From: Intrasporangium oryzae NRRL B-24470
Lineage (GTDB): Bacteria; Actinomycetota; Actinomycetes; Actinomycetales; Dermatophilaceae
Direction of reading: 5' to 3'
DNA length: 49,213 nucleotides
Assembly (NCBI RefSeq): GCF_000576595.1
Contig: NZ_AWSA01000035.1
Span: 1-49,213, forward strand
The notes beneath the pieces are model-generated. The model saw only the letters and a program-made list of their open reading frames with translations, was not told the DNA's origin and searched no databases. The first letter of the stretch is position 1, and each line of letters opens with the position of its first letter. Made by a program: the position numbers and the translations under genes. Shown here in pieces: positions 33,914-41,770 of this stretch.

Positions 33914-34681
33914 TCAGAGCGGTGTGACGTACGCGCCGGAGATGCCGCCGTCGACGAGGAACGTCGAGGCGGTGATGAAGCTCGACTCGTCGGAGGCGAG
34001 GAAGAGGACGGCGTTGGCCATCTCCTCCGGCTCCCCGAACCGGCCCATCGGGATGTGGACGAGTCGACGCGCGGCCCGCTCCTCGTCCTTGGCGAAGAGC
34101 TCCTGCAGGAGGGGAGTGTTGACCGGACCGGGGCAGAGCGCGTTGACCCGGACGCCCTCGCGGGCGAACTGGACGCCGAGCTCCCGCGACATCGACAGGA
34201 CGCCTCCCTTGCTGGCGCTGTAGGAGATCTGGGAGGTCGCCGCGCCCATGACTGCGACGAAGGACGCGGTGTTGATGATCGAGCCCTTCCCCTGCTCGAG
34301 CATGTAGGGCAGCGCCGCCTTGCAGCAGAGGTAGACGGACGTGAGGTTCACCTCCTGCACCCGGCGCCAGGCCTCGAGGTCGGTGTCGAGGATCGAGTCG
34401 TCCTCGGGCGGGCTGATGCCGGCGTTGTTGAAGGCGATGTCGACCGAGCCGTACGTCTCCTTGGCGGTCCGGAAGAGGGCGTCGACGTCCTCCTTGCTCA
34501 CGACGTCGACGCGGACGAAGGTCCCGCCGACCTCCTGCGCGATCCGCAGGCCGTTCACCTCGTCGAGGTCGCCGATGACGACCTTGGCCCCCTCCTGCGC
34601 GAAGCGCCGGACCGTCGCGAGGCCGATGCCGGAGCACCCGCCCGTGATGACGGCCACCTTGCCGTCGAGCCTGCCTGCCAT
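33914..34681 (-). CDS. Short-chain dehydrogenase/reductase
   Basis: Classical SDR of 255 residues. NAD(P)-binding TGGCSGIGLATVRRF (residues 13-27), an acidic residue at the end of beta-2 (VIGDLDEVNG, so NAD+ is likely preferred), NNAGISPP, catalytic Ser in INTASFVAVMG and the YSASK Tyr/Lys pair. It probably oxidises an alcohol of the amine pathway. Synteny matches Rv2857c, the SDR next to glnA4 in mycobacteria. Start at 34681 with GAGGAG five bases upstream. Confidence 0.9.
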   Translation of the reverse strand: MAGRLDGKVAVITGGCSGIGLATVRRFAQEGAKVVIGDLDEVNGLRIAQEVGGTFVRVDVVSKEDVDALFRTAKETYGSVDIAFNNAGISPPEDDSILDTDLEAWRRVQEVNLTSVYLCCKAALPYMLEQGKGSIINTASFVAVMGAATSQISYSASKGGVLSMSRELGVQFAREGVRVNALCPGPVNTPLLQELFAKDEERAARRLVHIPMGRFGEPEEMANAVLFLASDESSFITASTFLVDGGISGAYVTPL

Positions 34682-34710
34682 GTTTCTCCTCTTTCCGTCA
34701 GGTGGGTGGG

Positions 34711-36084
34711 TCAGTCGGTGCTGATGAAGACGTTCTTGACCTCGGTGAACGCCTCGAGCGCGTCGGGGCCGAGCTCGCGGCCGATGCCGCTCTGCTTGAA
34801 GCCGCCGAACGGCGTCGCGTAGCGGACGCTGCTGTGCGAGTTGACCGACAGGTTGCCGGCCTCCACGCCGCGCGCCACGCGCAGGCCCCGTCCGATGTCG
34901 CGGGTCCAGATCGACCCCGAGAGCCCATATGCCGTGTCGTTGGCCTTGGCGATCGCGTCCGCCTCGTCGTCGAAGGGCATGACGGCCACAACGGGACCGA
35001 AAACCTCCTCGCGCCAGACCCGGTCGCTCGTCGAGCGGGGCAGCACGACCGTCGCGGGGTACCAGTAGCCGGGCCCCTGGGGAGCCTCGCCGCGGAAGGC
35101 GACCTCGACATCCTCTGCAGCGTCCTCGACGTAGGACCGGACCGTCTCGCGCTGACCCGCGCTGATGAGCGGGCCCATCTCGGCGGACTCCTCGCGGGGG
35201 TCGGCGACGACGACGCCCTTGACGGCCGCCTCGAAGTGCTCCATGAAGCGGTCGAGGACGCTGCGCTCGACGAGGATCCGGCTGCGGGCGCAGCAGTCCT
35301 GGCCCGCGTTGTCGAAGACGCCGTACGGTGCTCGGGCCGCGGCGAGCTCGAGGTCGGAGTCGGCGAAGACGATGTTGGCGCTCTTGCCGCCGAGCTCGAG
35401 GGTGACCCGCTTGACCTGGTCGGCCGCGCCCCGCATGATCCGCTGCCCCACCGCGGTCGAGCCGGTGAAGCACACCTTGCGGACGTCGGGGTGGGTGACG
35501 AACCGCTCCCCCACCACGGAGCCGCGGCCCGCGATGACAGTAAGGACGCCCTCGGGGATCCCGGCCTCGAGCGCCAGCTCGCCGAGCCGGATCGCCGTGA
35601 GCGGCGTCAGCTCGGCGGGCTTGAGGACGACGGTGTTGCCGGCGGCGAGCGCCGGCGCGAACCCCCACCCGGCGATCGGCATGGGGAAGTTCCACGGGAC
35701 GATGATCCCGACGACGCCGAGCGGCTCCCGGAAGGTGATGTCGATGCCTCCGGCGACGGGGATCTGCCGGCCGAAGTTCCGCTCCGGCGCCGCGGCGTAG
35801 TAGGCGAGGACGTCGCGGACGTTGCCGGCCTCCCAGCGCGCGTTGCCGATCGTGTGGCCGGCGTTGGCGACCTCGAGCTGCGCGAGCTCGTCCTGGTGCT
35901 CGCCGACGAGGTCGGAGAACCGCCGCAGGAGCAGTCCGCGGTCGGCGGGCGAGACGGCCCGCCAGGCCGCCGAGGCCGCGCTCGCTCGGGCGATCGCCTC
36001 GTCGGCCTGCTCGACCGTCGCGAGCGCCACGGTCGTGACGAGCTCCTCGGTCGCCGGGTTGATGACGTCGTGCGTCGTGGTCAT
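34711..36084 (-). CDS. Aldehyde dehydrogenase
   Basis: NAD(P)+-dependent aldehyde dehydrogenase of 457 residues. Key residues visible: PWNFPMPIAGWGFAPAL, KPAELTPLTA, FTGSTAVGQRI, the general base Glu in TLELGGKSANIVF and the catalytic Cys in FDNAGQDCCARSR; EEVFGPVVAV and a final FGGFKQSGIGREL complete the fold. The context suggests that its substrate is a gamma-glutamyl amino-aldehyde formed from the operon's amine. It corresponds to AldC (Rv2858c) in the mycobacterial glnA4 cluster. Start at 36084; a hairpin at 36113-36158 lies between it and the upstream ligase gene. Confidence 0.92.
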   Translation of the reverse strand: MTTTHDVINPATEELVTTVALATVEQADEAIARASAASAAWRAVSPADRGLLLRRFSDLVGEHQDELAQLEVANAGHTIGNARWEAGNVRDVLAYYAAAPERNFGRQIPVAGGIDITFREPLGVVGIIVPWNFPMPIAGWGFAPALAAGNTVVLKPAELTPLTAIRLGELALEAGIPEGVLTVIAGRGSVVGERFVTHPDVRKVCFTGSTAVGQRIMRGAADQVKRVTLELGGKSANIVFADSDLELAAARAPYGVFDNAGQDCCARSRILVERSVLDRFMEHFEAAVKGVVVADPREESAEMGPLISAGQRETVRSYVEDAAEDVEVAFRGEAPQGPGYWYPATVVLPRSTSDRVWREEVFGPVVAVMPFDDEADAIAKANDTAYGLSGSIWTRDIGRGLRVARGVEAGNLSVNSHSSVRYATPFGGFKQSGIGRELGPDALEAFTEVKNVFISTD

Positions 36085-36112
36085 GGACCTCGTTCTTCCT
36101 CTTCTTCTTCCC

Positions 36113-36158
36113 GTTCGATGTATGGGCGCGTGCCATACGCCGCGCCGATACATCGAAC
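36113..36158 (-). repeat. Intercistronic hairpin between the GlnA4-like and aldehyde dehydrogenase genes
   Basis: GTTCGATGTAT (36113-36123) and ATACATCGAAC (36148-36158) form an exact 11-bp stem, extended inward by GGCGCG (36125-36130) with CGCGCC (36141-36146). No T-run follows, so it may act in mRNA processing or stability, or as partial termination within the operon. Confidence 0.75.
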
Positions 36159-36178
36159 CGGGAGCTGGGGTGGGTGGG

Positions 36179-37546
36179 TCAGAGGCGTTCGAAGCCGCGG
36201 CGGCGCTCCCAGTCGGTGACGGCCGCGTCGAACGCGGAGATCTCGACCTGTGCGGCGTTGACGTAGTGGTCGACGACCTCGTCGCCGAAGAACCGCCGGG
36301 CGAGGGCGGACCCGGCGAGCAGGTCTCGCGCCTCGTGGAGCGTCGTGGGGACCCGGGGCTTGTCGGAGGTGTAGGCGTTGCCCTCGAAGGCCGGCTCGAG
36401 CGGGAGCCGCTCCTCGATGCCGTAGAGGCCGCCCGCGAGCATCGCCGCGACGGCGAGGTAGGAGTTGACGTCGCCGCCGGGCAGCCGGTTCTCGACGCGG
36501 AGCCCTGCACCGTGGCCGACGACGCGCAGGGCGCAGGTGCGGTTGTCGTGACCCCAGGCGACAGCAGTGGGCGCGAAGGTGCCCGGCTGGAACCGCTTGT
36601 AGGAGTTGATGTTCGGCGCGTAGAAGTACGAGAGCTCGCGCATCGTCGCGAGGATGCCGGCGAGGAAGTGGTCGAAGACCTCGCTGTGCCCGTGCTCGCG
36701 CCCCGCATCGGCGAAGGAGACGTCACCGTCCGTTCCGCGCAGGGAGAGGTGGATGTGGCACGAGCTGCCCTCGCGCTGGTCGTACTTCGCCATGAAGGTG
36801 AGCGACTTGCCGCGTCGCGCCGCGATCTCCTTCGCGGCGTTGCGGTAGACGACGTGGTTGTCGCACGTCTTGACCACCTCGTCGTAGAGGAAGGAGATCT
36901 CGTGCTGGCCGAGGTTGCACTCGCCCTTGGCGCCCTCGACGACGACGCCGGCGGCATACATCTCGTTGCGGATCTCGCGCAGGAGCGGCTCGACCCGGTC
37001 CCCGCCGAGGATCGAGTAGTCGACGTTGTAGCGGTTGGCGGGGGTCATACCGGTGTAGCCCTTGTCCCACGCCTCGTCGAAGGAGTCCTCGAAGACGATG
37101 AACTCGAGCTCGGTGCCGCAGTAGGCGCGGTAGCCGAGCTCGCGGGCCCGTTCGGCCTGCCTCGTGAGGACGGACCTCGGGGCCTGCGCGACGAGGCCGC
37201 TGCCGTCGAGCCAGGTCAGGTCGCACTGGATCGTCGCCGAGTGCGGCGCGCCCGGCGTCCGTCGCAGCGTCGTCAGGTCCATGTCGAAGAACATGTCGCC
37301 GTAGCCGCGCTCCCACGAGGAGATGGCGTAGCCGTCGACGGTGTTCATCTCGACATCGACCGCGAGGAGGTAGTTGCAGCCCTCGGTCCCCTGCTCGAGG
37401 ACGTGGTCGAGGAAGTAGTGGCCGTGCAGTCGTTTGCCCTGGAGCCGACCCTGCAGGTCGGTGAAGGCGATGACCACCGTGTCGACGGTCCCGGCCTCGA
37501 TGTCGGCACGGAGCTGGTCGAGGGTGAGCTGAGGGGCTGACGCCAT
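36179..37546 (-). CDS. Glutamine synthetase-family gamma-glutamyl ligase (GlnA4-type)
   Basis: A 455-residue member of the glutamine synthetase superfamily that most likely glutamylates an amine (GlnA4 glutamylates ethanolamine in Streptomyces; relatives use polyamines) rather than ammonia. The beta-grasp domain includes VIAFTDLQGRLQGKR; the catalytic barrel shows CGTELEFIVFEDSF, GECNLGQHEISF (metal-binding Glu/His), FMAKYDQREGSSCHIHLSL and RVENRLPGGDVN. The adenylylation loop of housekeeping GlnA is not present. Start 37546 with AGGAAG upstream. Its neighbours match the mycobacterial Rv2857c-Rv2860c cluster. Confidence 0.88.
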   Translation of the reverse strand: MASAPQLTLDQLRADIEAGTVDTVVIAFTDLQGRLQGKRLHGHYFLDHVLEQGTEGCNYLLAVDVEMNTVDGYAISSWERGYGDMFFDMDLTTLRRTPGAPHSATIQCDLTWLDGSGLVAQAPRSVLTRQAERARELGYRAYCGTELEFIVFEDSFDEAWDKGYTGMTPANRYNVDYSILGGDRVEPLLREIRNEMYAAGVVVEGAKGECNLGQHEISFLYDEVVKTCDNHVVYRNAAKEIAARRGKSLTFMAKYDQREGSSCHIHLSLRGTDGDVSFADAGREHGHSEVFDHFLAGILATMRELSYFYAPNINSYKRFQPGTFAPTAVAWGHDNRTCALRVVGHGAGLRVENRLPGGDVNSYLAVAAMLAGGLYGIEERLPLEPAFEGNAYTSDKPRVPTTLHEARDLLAGSALARRFFGDEVVDHYVNAAQVEISAFDAAVTDWERRRGFERL

Positions 37547-37604
37547 GTCGTGTCTTCCTGTCCGATGAGTCGATGAGACCTGGGCGATGAAAGCTGGTGG
37601 TGAC

Positions 37605-38390
37605 CTAGCCGATGAGCCCGCGCAGCAGCGCGGAGGTCGCATCGCAGTGCTCCTCCATCGCGGCCCGGGCTCCCGGGGCGTCGCCGGCGAGGATGGCCCC
37701 GACGACCTGGTGGTGCTGGTCGTTGGAGTGCTCGATGTTGCGCTTCAGCACGGGGATCGCCATGAGCATGTCGTGGAGGGCCGACTGGGACCGGGTCACC
37801 GCCTCGACGAGCATGGGCGACCCGCTCAGGGTCGCGATGGCGAGGTGCAGGCGCGAGTCGGCGACCCGATGCGCCGCGGCATCGGGAGCGTCGTCGACCT
37901 CGCGGAGGCAGTCGGTGAGCCACGCCCGCTGGTCGCCGGCGAGCGTCTGGGCCGCCGCGACCCAGGCAGCACCGGGCTCGACGACCCGCCGGAAGGTCAG
38001 CGCGTCGAGCATGGAGGCCCCGCTCCGGACGAACGACCCGCTGACCGCGGACGGCGGGTGCTCGGCTGCGTACGTGACCCACGTGCCGCCCCCGCGTCCC
38101 TGTCTCGTGGTCACCAGGCCCGACTCGCGCAGGGCGGCGATCGCGTCGCGCAGGGTGTTGCGGCTGACACTCAGCCGCTCGGCGAGCTCGCGCTCCGGGG
38201 GCAGCTGCTCACCCTCGGTGAAGACCCCGAGGCGGATCGCGGTGGCGAGCTGCTCGACCGTGGCCTCGAAGACGTTGCCCCCGGCCGGTCGCAGCACGAC
38301 GTCGGGGAGCGAGGTCAGGCTGCTCTCGTCGTTCACGTTCCGATCCAATACCTCGAGCCCGTCGGCGTCAATGGTCTGCAAGTGAACCAT
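37605..38390 (-). CDS. FadR-subfamily GntR regulator
   Basis: A 261-residue regulator. Residues 38-105 are a GntR winged helix (VEQLATAIRLGVFTEGEQLP, then ERELAERLSVSRNTLRDAI and VTTRQGRGGGTWV). The C-terminal FCD domain has the usual metal-binding residues in DSRLHLAIATLSGS and a late NDQHHQVVGAILAGD. Its ATG directly follows the stop of the FAD oxidoreductase gene (TAA then ATG), so it is made from the same message and probably autoregulates the operon. A candidate operator lies upstream of the permease (43411-43432). Confidence 0.88.
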   Translation of the reverse strand: MVHLQTIDADGLEVLDRNVNDESSLTSLPDVVLRPAGGNVFEATVEQLATAIRLGVFTEGEQLPPERELAERLSVSRNTLRDAIAALRESGLVTTRQGRGGGTWVTYAAEHPPSAVSGSFVRSGASMLDALTFRRVVEPGAAWVAAAQTLAGDQRAWLTDCLREVDDAPDAAAHRVADSRLHLAIATLSGSPMLVEAVTRSQSALHDMLMAIPVLKRNIEHSNDQHHQVVGAILAGDAPGARAAMEEHCDATSALLRGLIG

Positions 38391-40856
38391 TTAGGCCGAC
38401 CCACCGCGTGACAGCTTCCGCCCGTCGGGGTCGAACGGGGGTCGGAGACCGACCTCGACCGCGAAGCGTGACCCTGCGAGATCCACCTCATAGGAACCCT
38501 CCCGTACCCAGTCGAGCGTCGCCGTCCCCGTCGCACGGTCGCCGAGGATCGCCAGCCCCACGCCGGTGCCCAGGGTCGCTCCCCAGGCCGCACTCGTGAC
38601 CTGCCCCGCGGGCACCCCGTCGCGAAGGACGAGCTCGCCGCCCCAGAGGTAGGCCGCCGGGTCGTCCACGACGAACGACACGATGCGCCTCCGCGGCCCG
38701 CGCGCTCGGGCCTGCTCCACCGCCGAGCGCCCGAGGAAGTCGATGCCCGTTCGGAGCTTGCACGCGAACGTCAGACCCGCCTCCACGGGACCCGTCTCGG
38801 TGGTCAGCTCACGGGCGAAGGCGCGGTACCCCTTCTCCAGGCGCAGGGCCTCGATCGCGTAGTACCCGGCCGGCACCACCCCGAGGTCGGTGCCGGCCCG
38901 GAACAGGTCGGCATACACGCCCACCGCGAGGTCCGCCGGGACGTACAGCTCCCACCCCAGCTCGCCCACGTAGGTGATCCGCGTGGCGCGCACGGTGGCC
39001 ATCCCCAACCGCACCTCGCGGCTCGTGCCGAAGGCGAACGCCTCGTCCCCGAAGTCGTCGGCCGAGAGCCTCGACAGCAGGTCGCGCGAGCGCGGGCCCA
39101 TGACGCCGAACACGGCGAGGGCACTCGTCACGTCCGTCACCGTCACGGCGCAGCCCGGGGGCGCCTGTCTCCTCAGCCAGTCGACGTCGCGGTCGGTCGT
39201 CGCTGCGCTGCTCACGACGAGGTACTCGCACGGGCCGACCCGGGTCACCGTGACGTCGGCCTCATAGGTCCCACGGGCGTTGAGCCACCCCGTGTACACG
39301 GCCCGCCCGATCGGGACGTCGACGTCGGCCGTGCAGAGCCACTGGAGAACGCGCTCCGCGTCGGGACCCGCGACGAGGTACTTCGAGAACGACGTCTGGT
39401 CGAACACCGCGACCGCCTCGCGCGTCGCGACCTGCTCGGCGACGCACCAGTCCACCCACGACGGACGGTCCCACGAGTACTCCAGCCTCGGGGACACACC
39501 CCGGGGCGAGAAGACGTTGGCCCGCTCCCAGTGGTTGCGGCTGCCCAGCAGAGCGCCCTGAGACACGAGGGCCTCGTGGACGGGCGAGCGACGCAGGGGG
39601 CGCCCCGTCTCGAGCTCGCGGTTCGGCCAGGGCACGGCGTAGTGCAGGCCCAGGACCTCGACGACGCGGTCCCGCAGCCAGGCCTGGTTGCCGGACAGCG
39701 GGGAGAACCGGCGGATGTCGGCGCCGATGAGGTCCATCGTCGGGCCGCCCTCGACGATCCACTCGGCGAGGGCCCTGCCCGCACCGCCGGCGGAGGCGAT
39801 GCCGACGGAGTTGAACCCGGCCGCGACGAAGAAGCCCCTCACCTCCGGGGCCTCGCCGATGATGAACTGGTTGTCCGGTGTGAAGCTCTCGGGCCCGTTG
39901 TAGAACTTCCGGATGCCCGTCTCGGCCAGGACCGGCAGCCGGTGGATCGCGCTCTCCATGAGGATCTCGAAGTGCTCCCAGTCCTCGTCGAGGAGGGAGA
40001 ACTCGAACGGGTGCGGGATCCGGTCCGGCGAGACCCACGGCTTGGCCTGCGGTTCGAAACCGCCGACGAGCAGGCCGCCGACCTCCTCCTTGACGTACGT
40101 GTAGCCGTCCGGGTCGCGAAGGATCGGCAGGTCCCGGTGCACCCCGTCGATCTGGTCGGTGACGACGTAGAAGTGCTCGGCCGAGTGCAGCGGCACGCTG
40201 ACACCCGCCATCGCGCCGACGGCATACGCCCACTGGCCCGCGCAGTTGACGACGACCTCCGACTCGATGTCGCCCTCGCTCGTGCGGACGCCGGCTGCCC
40301 GCCCGTCGACGGTGAGGACGTCCGTGACCCGCACCCGCTCCAGGATCCGGGCCCCGCGCATCCGCGCGCCCTTCGCGAGCGCCTGGGTCAGGTCGGTCGG
40401 GTTGGCCCGGCCGTCGCCGGGCAGCCAGATCGCGCCGACGAGGTCGTCGTCGCGGAGGAGCGGGTAGCGCTCGCGCGCCTCACGCGCGGTGAGGAGCTCG
40501 CACTCCAGGTCGTATGCCGCCGCGCTCGCTGCCGTGCGCCGCAGCGCCACCATCCGTTCCGGGGTCCGGGCCACCGTGAGGCCACCGCACACGCGGTAGC
40601 CCGTGCCGAGCCCGGTCTCGGCCTCGAGGCGGGAGTAGAGCTCGGTCGAGTACTGCACGAGTCGTGTGCTCGCCTCGGTGGCCCGGAGCTGGCCGACCAG
40701 GCCGGCCGCGTGCCAGGTGGTGCCGCACGAGAGCGAACCCTGCTCGAGGAGGACGACGTCCGTCCAGCCGAGCTGCGTGAGGTGGTAGGCCACGCTGCAC
40801 CCGATGACCCCTCCACCGATGACGACCACGCGCGCCCGGTCGGGCAGGGCGGTCAT
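38391..40856 (-). CDS. FAD-dependent oxidoreductase with GcvT domain (dimethylglycine/sarcosine dehydrogenase-like)
   Basis: An 821-residue two-part enzyme. Residues 1-~380 are a DAO-type FAD domain (VVVIGGGVIGCSVAYHLTQLG; His49 in TTWHAAGLVGQLR at the place of the covalent flavin His in dimethylglycine dehydrogenase). An FAO_M linker follows, then a GcvT aminomethyl-transferase domain from about residue 430 to 820 (FDQTSFSKYLVAGPD, YVGELGWELYVPAD, EALRLEKGYRAFARELT) that binds tetrahydrofolate. Family logic: oxidise an N-methyl or N-alkyl amine and pass the carbon to tetrahydrofolate. Substrate unproven. It overlaps the kinase-like gene by four bases (ATGA). Confidence 0.88.
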   Translation of the reverse strand: MTALPDRARVVVIGGGVIGCSVAYHLTQLGWTDVVLLEQGSLSCGTTWHAAGLVGQLRATEASTRLVQYSTELYSRLEAETGLGTGYRVCGGLTVARTPERMVALRRTAASAAAYDLECELLTAREARERYPLLRDDDLVGAIWLPGDGRANPTDLTQALAKGARMRGARILERVRVTDVLTVDGRAAGVRTSEGDIESEVVVNCAGQWAYAVGAMAGVSVPLHSAEHFYVVTDQIDGVHRDLPILRDPDGYTYVKEEVGGLLVGGFEPQAKPWVSPDRIPHPFEFSLLDEDWEHFEILMESAIHRLPVLAETGIRKFYNGPESFTPDNQFIIGEAPEVRGFFVAAGFNSVGIASAGGAGRALAEWIVEGGPTMDLIGADIRRFSPLSGNQAWLRDRVVEVLGLHYAVPWPNRELETGRPLRRSPVHEALVSQGALLGSRNHWERANVFSPRGVSPRLEYSWDRPSWVDWCVAEQVATREAVAVFDQTSFSKYLVAGPDAERVLQWLCTADVDVPIGRAVYTGWLNARGTYEADVTVTRVGPCEYLVVSSAATTDRDVDWLRRQAPPGCAVTVTDVTSALAVFGVMGPRSRDLLSRLSADDFGDEAFAFGTSREVRLGMATVRATRITYVGELGWELYVPADLAVGVYADLFRAGTDLGVVPAGYYAIEALRLEKGYRAFARELTTETGPVEAGLTFACKLRTGIDFLGRSAVEQARARGPRRRIVSFVVDDPAAYLWGGELVLRDGVPAGQVTSAAWGATLGTGVGLAILGDRATGTATLDWVREGSYEVDLAGSRFAVEVGLRPPFDPDGRKLSRGGSA

Positions 40857-41755
40857 GCCGGACCCTCGACGCCGACCGCGTCCTCGATGAGAACACCGAG
40901 GCGGGGGCTCGTCAGCAGCCGCGCGGCGGGCTCGAACCGCTCGAGGGCGAAGGACCAGAAGTCGGCGCCGACGTCCGAGACGGCGTGCTGGATGGCGCCC
41001 CAGAGGGTCCAGGCGTACTGGCCGGCGAGGCCCCAGAGCTCGGCGCGGGCCAGGCGCTGCGCGGTCACCGTTCCGTAGTAGGCCTCGACGAGCTCCGCCA
41101 GGCAGGCGTGGTCGAGGCGTGACTCGTTGACGAGGTTGCCCAGCTCGAACGCCGGTTCGTTCATGCCGGAGTACTCGTAGTCGATGATCCGCACGTCACC
41201 GCCGTCGTCGAGGAAGTTGGCCGCAAGCAGGTCGTTGTGGCAGGGGACGAGCGCCTCGGGGCGTGCCCGAAGGGCCGCCTCGACCGCGCCGACCCGGTCG
41301 GCGAGCTCGTCGTAGCCCGCCGGAGCCGCCAGACGGCGCTCGGCCACGATGGCCCGGTAGCCACGCTGGATGTCGAACATGTCGAAGGGAGAGGCGAACT
41401 CGGGCCCGGCATGGAGGCGACGGAGCGCGTCCGCGATGCGACGGAGGTTGGCGCCGACGTCGTGCGCGGCATACGTCCTGCCGGGAAGGAACTGCACGAC
41501 GAGAACACCGTGCCCCGGGAGGTAGTCGAGGACCGGGGCCCCGACCCCCGCCTCGGCCGCCGCCCGCGAGTTGAGCCACTCGTGCTCCCGGTCGACACCG
41601 AGCAGCTCGCTGTCAGCCGAGGACAGGCGCACGACCACGTCGTGCTCCGCCGTGCGGACCCTGAAGTTGTGGTTCGTCAGGCCACCCGGCAGCTCCGTCA
41701 CCTCGCGCGGCCCCGCGAGCCAGGGCAGGCTCGCGAGGGCCGCGTCGAGGAGCAC
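40853..41755 (-). CDS. Choline/ethanolamine kinase-like phosphotransferase
   Basis: A 300-residue kinase of the APH/choline kinase superfamily. The N-lobe has LPGGLTNHNFRV and VVRLSS; the catalytic loop is VPCHNDLLAANFLDDGG (Asp as base, Asn for Mg2+) and the second metal motif is RIIDYEYSGMNEPAFELGN, the version typical of choline/ethanolamine kinases rather than antibiotic kinases. It may phosphorylate choline, ethanolamine or a related amino alcohol. GTG start at 41755 lies 15 bases after the permease stop and lacks a clear ribosome site. Confidence 0.83.
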   Translation of the reverse strand: MLLDAALASLPWLAGPREVTELPGGLTNHNFRVRTAEHDVVVRLSSADSELLGVDREHEWLNSRAAAEAGVGAPVLDYLPGHGVLVVQFLPGRTYAAHDVGANLRRIADALRRLHAGPEFASPFDMFDIQRGYRAIVAERRLAAPAGYDELADRVGAVEAALRARPEALVPCHNDLLAANFLDDGGDVRIIDYEYSGMNEPAFELGNLVNESRLDHACLAELVEAYYGTVTAQRLARAELWGLAGQYAWTLWGAIQHAVSDVGADFWSFALERFEPAARLLTSPRLGVLIEDAVGVEGPA

Positions 41756-41770
41756 GGTCGCGCCGGTCGG

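Noticed and set aside
33189-34637. A long frame from the amidohydrolase gene back through the SDR gene
   Set aside because: Only 33189-33902 matches the hydrolase family and it has its own ribosome site; the rest is the SDR gene read in another frame.
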